From Pseudonocardiales bacterium (lineage in GTDB: Bacteria > Actinomycetota > Actinomycetes > Mycobacteriales > Jatrophihabitantaceae), in contig JAVEEN010000046.1 of assembly GCA_030840445.1 (NCBI GenBank), positions 1 to 41,532 on the forward strand: a DNA stretch of 41,532 nt, written 5' to 3'. The notes beneath the pieces were generated by a model that worked only from the letters and a program-made list of their open reading frames with translations, ran no database searches and was not told the origin of the DNA. This document shows, piece after piece, positions 36,111-41,532 of this stretch (within the stretch, counting starts at the first letter, position 1; the number at the start of each line of letters is the position of its first letter). The translations under genes were made by a program, and so were the position numbers.

Positions 36111-36863
36111 ATGACATCAGTTGCCGAACGTCCCGCCGTCACACCGGTCGACGCACCGGTGTCCCGGCCGGTCGAGGTCAAGATCCGCCGTTACAACCCC
36201 GAGGTATCCGAGGACGTCACCTGGGTGACGTACACCGTTGAGGCGTTTCCCACCGACCGCGTGCTCAACCTGCTCATGAAGATCAAGGGCGAGCAGGACG
36301 GCACACTGACCTTCCGCCGCTCATGCGCGCACGGGGTCTGCGGTTCCGACGCAATGCGGATCAACGGCGTGAACCGGTTGGCGTGCAAGGTACTGATGAA
36401 AGACCTGCCCGACAGGCTCACGATCGAACCGATCAAGGGCCTGCCGGTCGAGAAGGACCTGGTCGTGGACATGGAGCCGTTCTTCGAGGCCTACCGTGCC
36501 GTGAAGCCGTTCCTCATCACCGGGGGCAACGAACCGTCCAAGGAGTGGCTGCAGTCGCAGGCCGATCGGGATCGCTTCGACGACACCACCAAATGCATCC
36601 TGTGCGCGGCCTGCACCACCTCCTGCCCGGTCTTCTGGACCGACGGCTCGTACTTCGGCCCGGCGGCGATCGTCAATGCGCATCGGTTCATCTTCGATTC
36701 CCGGGATCAGGGTGCCGAGGAGCGGCTGGAGATCCTCAACGACCGCGAGGGCGTCTGGCGCTGCCGGACCACGTTCAACTGCACCGAAGCCTGCCCGCGT
36801 GGCATCCAGATCACCAAGGCCATCGCGGAGGTCAAGCAGGCCCTCCTCTTCCGCCGGGTCTGA
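36111..36863 (+). CDS. sdhB: Succinate dehydrogenase iron-sulfur subunit
   Basis: RRSCAHGVCGSDAM, CILCAACTTSCPVFW, CTEACPRGIQITKAI. Confidence 0.98.
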   Translation: MTSVAERPAVTPVDAPVSRPVEVKIRRYNPEVSEDVTWVTYTVEAFPTDRVLNLLMKIKGEQDGTLTFRRSCAHGVCGSDAMRINGVNRLACKVLMKDLPDRLTIEPIKGLPVEKDLVVDMEPFFEAYRAVKPFLITGGNEPSKEWLQSQADRDRFDDTTKCILCAACTTSCPVFWTDGSYFGPAAIVNAHRFIFDSRDQGAEERLEILNDREGVWRCRTTFNCTEACPRGIQITKAIAEVKQALLFRRV

Positions 36864-36877
36864 TTGCCGGACATCTA

Positions 36878-37609
36878 TCAGCTACTCGAGGCTGTCGCGC
36901 CCGGCCATGGCTCGTGCCGTCGGCGCCCGGCGACGACACCAGCGTTCCACCCGGGCGCTCTGCCGCCGTCGGGTGGTGTAACGCCGCTGGCGTCCAAGCC
37001 GCTGGCCGCCAGGGCCCAGGAGGTGACGGAGTTCGAGTTCCACATCTCCCCGGTTTCGAGTTCGTCTCGGCCCCAGACCGGGGTCGGAACGTAGGCCAGC
37101 ATGGACAGCAGGCGCCGGCAGGTGGCTTCGTCGGAGCTAAGGCGTGTCGGGCTCGCGACGGCTTCGGCGATGTCGGCGATCGAGCCGCCACGCCAGCAGT
37201 GAACCTCATAACGGAACAGCCGCGATCGGCCAGCCCAACGGGTGCCGACAGCACCTTCAGCAACGACGCCATGCTCGCGGGCGTCCATCATCCACACGGG
37301 CGTCATCTCGATCATCCACGAGTACCGGGCAAGGGTGACCCGTAACGCTGAGTGGTACAGCTCGGAGGCGGCGCGACGCTCCAGCAGCGCGCACACCGCT
37401 TCATAGACGCGCCCGTTCCAGCGGACCGAATGCCCGCCCGCTCCGAGTGGCAGCCAGTACAGGTCCAACCCGACGGTCGGTGCATTCAACTGGCCGTCGG
37501 CCCCTTGAGCTTCGGTGTTCGCTGTGCTCGCGCGCATAGGCTCATACTCGGTATCGGCTCGCGTAGGCGGTAGGGCCGAAGGGCCCGTTCGCTGGGTGCG
37601 ATGGTTCAT
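36878..37609 (-). CDS. Conserved hypothetical protein
   Basis: Coherent sequence LDLYWLPLGAGGHSVRWNGRVYEAVCALLERR...LFRYEVHCWRGGSIADIAEAV...; start uncertain (37609 or 37537). Confidence 0.7.
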   Translation of the reverse strand: MNHRTQRTGPSALPPTRADTEYEPMRASTANTEAQGADGQLNAPTVGLDLYWLPLGAGGHSVRWNGRVYEAVCALLERRAASELYHSALRVTLARYSWMIEMTPVWMMDAREHGVVAEGAVGTRWAGRSRLFRYEVHCWRGGSIADIAEAVASPTRLSSDEATCRRLLSMLAYVPTPVWGRDELETGEMWNSNSVTSWALAASGLDASGVTPPDGGRAPGWNAGVVAGRRRHEPWPGATASSS

Positions 37610-37644
37610 TCCTAACCAGGACTGGCGCAAAGATGCGGTGACGC

Positions 37645-38370
37645 TCAGCCCGCGCGGCACGCGCGCAGCGCGACGCAGCATGCACCGATCTGCGGCTCGA
37701 GCACGGCCTCGACCGTCGGGGCGTCCAGGCCGGTGAGGAAACCGGTCAGGAACGCATGGTTGAGCCCACACACCAGGTCGGGTGCTTGTCTGGCGAGCGG
37801 GTGGAACGGGCAGTTGCGCAACGCGACGCGAACGGGTGAGGCCCGGTCGGGTTCGTAGCCGTGTCGTTTCAGCAGCCCCTCGCTCAACGTCAGGGCGCGT
37901 TCGGCACCGAGCCGGCCCGGGCGGAGTTGCTGACGTTCGGCGGCCGCGACGGACAGTCCGCGTGCGTGCGCGGCCCGCATCGCCGCCTGCCGCGCGGTCT
38001 CGTTCAGGCGCTCGCTCAGCACGGCGTCGATGAGGATGGCCGCGAGGACATCGTGCTGGCGTTCGGGGATGCTGATCCGGATGTCGGCGTCGACGGGCTC
38101 GTACACCTTCGGGGTCCGTCCGACCTTACGCAGGCCACCGACAGGTTCGGAGTGGGTACGTAACAGGCCGGCGGCGACGAGCTTGTCGAGGTGGAACGCG
38201 GCGAGCTTGCGCGAAATCCCGACCGCTTCGGCCGCCTGCTCCCGCGTCACCGGATGCCGCGCCGCACGGATGAACTCGTACATGCCCTGGCGCAGGTCAT
38301 CCTCCAGCGCCGCGACGGCCTTGATGGCTGCGTCCGCCGGCAGTTGCGAGGCCTGTTCACCGATGCTCAC
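37645..38370 (-). CDS. HTH transcriptional regulator with C-terminal cysteine motif (SufR-like Fe-S or redox-sensing candidate)
   Basis: wHTH VTREQAAEAVGISRKLAAFHLDKLVAAGLL; C-terminal NCPFHPLARQAPDLVCGLNHAFLTGFLTGL...PQIGACCVAL. Confidence 0.85.
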   Translation of the reverse strand: MSIGEQASQLPADAAIKAVAALEDDLRQGMYEFIRAARHPVTREQAAEAVGISRKLAAFHLDKLVAAGLLRTHSEPVGGLRKVGRTPKVYEPVDADIRISIPERQHDVLAAILIDAVLSERLNETARQAAMRAAHARGLSVAAAERQQLRPGRLGAERALTLSEGLLKRHGYEPDRASPVRVALRNCPFHPLARQAPDLVCGLNHAFLTGFLTGLDAPTVEAVLEPQIGACCVALRACRAG

Positions 38371-38376
38371 GAGGCA

Positions 38377-38411
38377 ACCATAACGCCTAATGATGGCGTC
38401 ACAACTAGTTG
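38377..38411. promoter_or_regulatory. HTH-regulator promoter region: -10 TATGGT (reverse strand, 38377-38382), inverted repeat ACGCC-N7-GGCGT (38383-38399), palindrome CAACTAGTTG (38402-38411)
   Basis: Read directly between divergently oriented regulator and DUF2231 genes. Confidence 0.5.
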
Positions 38412-38510
38412 CACCTCACTTGAAATAAGAGGCTATTGACCTATCGCCTGAATAAGACCAAGATTCGTTGGATAAATACCATCGCAGGCTTACTCATCGG
38501 AGGCGTCCTG

Positions 38511-39065
38511 ATGACCGAACCGCGCAACGCCAAACTTCCCGTCACGGTGATCGCAGGCCCCTACGGTCACCCGTTCCACCCGATCCTGGTCACCGTCCCC
38601 ATCGGTGCGTGGACCGCGTCGCTGGTCTTCGACCTCGCCTCTCGCATCGTCGACAGGCCGGGCTTCCTCACGCAGGGCTCGGAATGGCTGATCGGCATCG
38701 GCATCCTCGGCGCGCTCGCCGCCGCCATCTTCGGCTTTCTCGATCTGCTGGCCATCCCGGCCGGCACCCGCGCGTTCCGGACCGGGTTGGTCCACATGAG
38801 CTTGAACCTGGGGGTGACCGTGACTTACGCGGTCAACTTCGCGTGGCGGCACGGCACCTACACCGATCAGGGCCGGGTCGGCGTCGGACAGCTGGTGCTG
38901 TCGGTGGTAAGCATCGCGGTACTCGGCGGGTCGGGCTACCTCGGCGGCAAACTTGCCTACCGCTATGGCGTCCGAGTCGCCGACGAACAGACCCAAGCCG
39001 AAGGCTTCATTACCCGTGCCGGCTCTGATATCGGACCGGCGTCCCGGCACGCCGGCCAGAGCTGA
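38511..39065 (+). CDS. DUF2231 family membrane protein
   Basis: YGHPFHPILVTVPIGAWTASLVFDLAS (HPxHP motif), four hydrophobic segments; SD GGAGG before ATG 38511. Confidence 0.85.
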   Translation: MTEPRNAKLPVTVIAGPYGHPFHPILVTVPIGAWTASLVFDLASRIVDRPGFLTQGSEWLIGIGILGALAAAIFGFLDLLAIPAGTRAFRTGLVHMSLNLGVTVTYAVNFAWRHGTYTDQGRVGVGQLVLSVVSIAVLGGSGYLGGKLAYRYGVRVADEQTQAEGFITRAGSDIGPASRHAGQS

Positions 39066-39105
39066 GCGCCTTGCAGTCGGTTCTTCAGATCAGACAGGTC
39101 ATTCC

Positions 39106-39702
39106 ATGTCGAGTGGTTGCGCGTTGCGTGTCGTCCACGACCACGACCCGGTCGATCTCGGCGCTGCCGAAGTGGCGGCCGAGCAGTTCCTGCTGGCGCT
39201 CGGCATCTCACTCGACAGCGAAGGCATGCGTGCCACGCCTGGCCGGATGGCCCGCGCCTACGCCGAACTCCTCACCGCACGGCCGTTCGATCTGACCACC
39301 TTTCCCAACGATGAGGGCTACGACGAGCTGGTGCTGGCCCGCTCGATACCCCTCAGATCGGTGTGTGAGCATCACTTGCTGCCGTTCGTGGGCGTCGCCC
39401 ACGTCGGCTACCTGCCCGGTGACCGGATCCTCGGCCTGTCGAAACTGGCGCGGGTCGTCGAGCATTTCGCTCACCGGCCCCAGGTCCAGGAGCGTTTGAC
39501 GAAACAGGTCGCGGACTGGCTGGCCGACCAGCTGCACGCTAAGGGTGTGGGCGTGGTGATCGAGGCCGAACACTTTTGCATGACGCTGCGGGGCGTGCAG
39601 GCTGTCGGCTCCAGCACGGTCACCTCCAGCGTGCTCGGGACCCTGCGACAAGACGCCCGATCGCGCGCCGAGTTCTTCGCCCTCAGCGGCATCACGGCCT
39701 AA
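39106..39702 (+). CDS. folE: GTP cyclohydrolase I (FolE1 type)
   Basis: EGMRATPGRMARAYAELL, LRSVCEHHLLPFVGVAHVGYLPGDRILGLSKLARVVEHFAHRPQVQERLTKQVADWL, EAEHFCMTLRGVQ. Confidence 0.93.
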   Translation: MSSGCALRVVHDHDPVDLGAAEVAAEQFLLALGISLDSEGMRATPGRMARAYAELLTARPFDLTTFPNDEGYDELVLARSIPLRSVCEHHLLPFVGVAHVGYLPGDRILGLSKLARVVEHFAHRPQVQERLTKQVADWLADQLHAKGVGVVIEAEHFCMTLRGVQAVGSSTVTSSVLGTLRQDARSRAEFFALSGITA

Positions 39703-39733
39703 CCTTTGCCCCATCGAGTGAGAGGCAGCCATC

Positions 39734-40963
39734 GTGGCTACATCGGAAACGTTCGTCATTGTCGGCGCCGGCCTGGCCGGCGGCAGAACCGCCGAAGCGC
39801 TGCGCGACCAGGGCTTCGGCGGCCGGATAGTGCTGCTGGGTGCTGAACCGCATAGGCCCTACGAGCGGCCGCCGCTGTCCAAGGGTTACCTGATGGGCTC
39901 CGCAGAACGCGACACCGTGTTCGTCCACCCGTACGACTGGTACTCAGACAACGACGTCGAACTGCGCAGTGACTGCGTAGTGACCGGCATCGACCGCAAG
40001 GCCCATGTGGTCACCTCGGCCGACGCACAAGCAGTCGACTACGACAAGCTGCTGATCGCCACCGGCGCCACACCCCGTCGGCTGCCTATTGCCGGCGCCG
40101 ACGCTGACGGCGTTCACTACCTGCGCAGCCTGGACGACAGCGAAACGCTGCGCGCCAGACTCTCCGCCATCTCTAACCTCGTGATCATCGGCGCCGGCTG
40201 GATCGGTCTGGAAGTGGCCGCCGCTGCGCGGCACGCCGGCGTCGCGGTCACGGTCCTCGAAACGGCGGAACTGCCGTTGCTGCGGGTCCTCGGGCCCGAG
40301 ATTGCCGAGGTGTTCGCCAGCCTGCACCGCGAGCACGGCGTGAACCTGCGCTTCAAGACCCTCACCTCGACCATCACGACCAGCGGCGGAAAAGTGACCG
40401 GTGTCGAATTGCATGACGGAACCTCGCTGGCCGCGGACGCGGTCCTCGTCGCGGTCGGCGTCGAACCCAACGTCCAACTCGCCGCCGACGCCGGGCTCAA
40501 GGTCGACAACGGCATCGTCACCGACGCCAGCCTGCGCACCGAGGACGGGAACATTTTCGCCGCCGGCGACGTCGCCAACGCCTGGCATCCGCTGCTCGGT
40601 CGCCACATCCGCGTCGAGCACTGGGCCAACGCGCTGAACCAACCGGCAACCGCTGCCGCGGCCATGCTCGGCCGCGACGCGACGTACAGCAGGTTGCCCT
40701 ACTTCTACAGCGACCAGTACGACCTCGGCATGGAATACGTGGGTCACGTCGAACCCGACGGCTACGACCAGGTCGTCGTCCGCGGCGACCTCGGCGGGCG
40801 GGAATTCATAGCATTCTGGCTGACCGACAACCGGGTGCTAGCCGGTATGAACGTCAACATCTGGGACGTCACCGAGCCCATCAAGGCACTCATCAACTCC
40901 GGCGCCCAGGTCGATGTCGCGAAGTTGGCCGACCCGAACACGCCACTGGATGAGGTCGTTTAG
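39734..40963 (+). CDS. FAD-dependent ferredoxin reductase-like protein
   Basis: FVIVGAGLAGGRTAEALRDQGFGGRIVLLGAEPHRPYERPPLSKGYLMG, LVIIGAGWIGLEVAAAAR, GNIFAAGDVAN; reductase C-terminal domain. Confidence 0.92.
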   Translation: MATSETFVIVGAGLAGGRTAEALRDQGFGGRIVLLGAEPHRPYERPPLSKGYLMGSAERDTVFVHPYDWYSDNDVELRSDCVVTGIDRKAHVVTSADAQAVDYDKLLIATGATPRRLPIAGADADGVHYLRSLDDSETLRARLSAISNLVIIGAGWIGLEVAAAARHAGVAVTVLETAELPLLRVLGPEIAEVFASLHREHGVNLRFKTLTSTITTSGGKVTGVELHDGTSLAADAVLVAVGVEPNVQLAADAGLKVDNGIVTDASLRTEDGNIFAAGDVANAWHPLLGRHIRVEHWANALNQPATAAAAMLGRDATYSRLPYFYSDQYDLGMEYVGHVEPDGYDQVVVRGDLGGREFIAFWLTDNRVLAGMNVNIWDVTEPIKALINSGAQVDVAKLADPNTPLDEVV

Positions 40964-41532
40964 AGGGGGACGATGTCGGGGGCACCGAGGCGGGCGGCGT
41001 CGGCGGTGGCGTCGTCGGGTTGTTGTTGGGATTCGCGTTCGGCGTTGACGCGGGCGAGGTAGTGCTCGACTTCGGTGGCTTGGTGGGTGCTGTCCCAGCC
41101 GAGCAGGGGGGCCATCAGGGCGGCGACGACGGGGGCGGCGGACACGCCCCGGTCCCAGGCTTCGATGGAGGCGCGGGTGCGGCGGGCCAGGACGTCGTCG
41201 AGGTGGCGGGCGCCTTCGTGGGTGACGGCGTAGACGACTTCGGCGAGGAGGTAGTCATCGACGCCGGGTAGTGGTTGGGCCAGGGCGGGGTCGGCGGCGA
41301 TCAGGGCGAGCAGGTCGTGGATGAGGCTGCCGTAGCGGCCCAGTAGGTGCTCGATGCGGGCCAGGTGCAGCCCGGACTGGGCGGCCAGGCGGTGGCGCTG
41401 GTTGCGGACCCCTTCGAAGCCGGCGGCGCCGGCCAGGGCGATGGTGTCGGTGCAGGACTCGGGCACGAACTGGTCCATGCCGCGGACCGCCTCGTCCACG
41501 GCGTCTTTGGCCATCACCCGGTAGGTGGTGTA
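40960..41532 (-). CDS. glpD: Glycerol-3-phosphate dehydrogenase, C-terminal part (5' end beyond the window)
   Basis: Reverse strand YTTYRVMAKDAVD...EHLLGRYGSLIHDLLALIAADPALAQPLPGVDDYLLAEVVYAVTHEGARHLDDVLARRTRASIE: GlpD C-terminal domain. Confidence 0.9.
   Translation of the reverse strand, partial: YTTYRVMAKDAVDEAVRGMDQFVPESCTDTIALAGAAGFEGVRNQRHRLAAQSGLHLARIEHLLGRYGSLIHDLLALIAADPALAQPLPGVDDYLLAEVVYAVTHEGARHLDDVLARRTRASIEAWDRGVSAAPVVAALMAPLLGWDSTHQATEVEHYLARVNAERESQQQPDDATADAARLGAPDIVPL

Noticed and set aside
40960-40963. 4-bp overlap of the convergent reductase and glpD stop codons as a special signal
   Set aside because: Stop-codon overlaps (TTAG) between convergent genes are common in compact genomes.
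1-41532. CRISPR arrays, phage or defence islands, transposases, tRNA or rRNA genes
   Set aside because: None recognised; the direct repeats seen are contiguous short tandem repeats without spacers, and all sizeable genes are metabolic, transport, surface or regulatory.

Overview
The window is a high-GC actinobacterial chromosomal segment with about 36 protein-coding genes. Its backbone (lpdA-like, gamma-glutamylcyclotransferase, M20 amidohydrolase, deoD, pmmB, upp, hypothetical, add, deoA, cdd, sdhCDAB) matches, from memory, the gene order of the Mycobacterium tuberculosis Rv3303c-Rv3319 neighbourhood. Inserted into that backbone are a mutA-mutB-meaB-VOC block, a deoC plus two aldehyde dehydrogenase operon, a BmpA/Nup-type nucleoside ABC transporter, a cytochrome P450, an acVLRF1-type putative peptidyl-tRNA hydrolase, a sortase-anchored DUF3494 (ice-binding-like) surface protein and a YbjQ-like double-domain protein. 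At the right end is a divergent cluster of a cysteine-rich HTH regulator, DUF2231, FolE and a ferredoxin reductase, followed by truncated glpD. I saw no rRNA, tRNA, CRISPR, transposon or phage genes. The most notable non-genic signals are: (i) a putative leader peptide with (M/L)L(I/N)RR repeats and repeated AGA codons whose TGA overlaps the sdhC GTG start; (ii) at least 11 genes with a TANNNT-like -10 box placed 6-8 nt before the start codon, which suggests pervasive leaderless transcription; (iii) repeated 15-17 bp tandem duplications in coding sequence, at stop codons and between genes; and (iv) a perfect 15-bp hairpin between bmpA and its transporter genes. No tools were run. Family names come from recognising motifs in the supplied translations.
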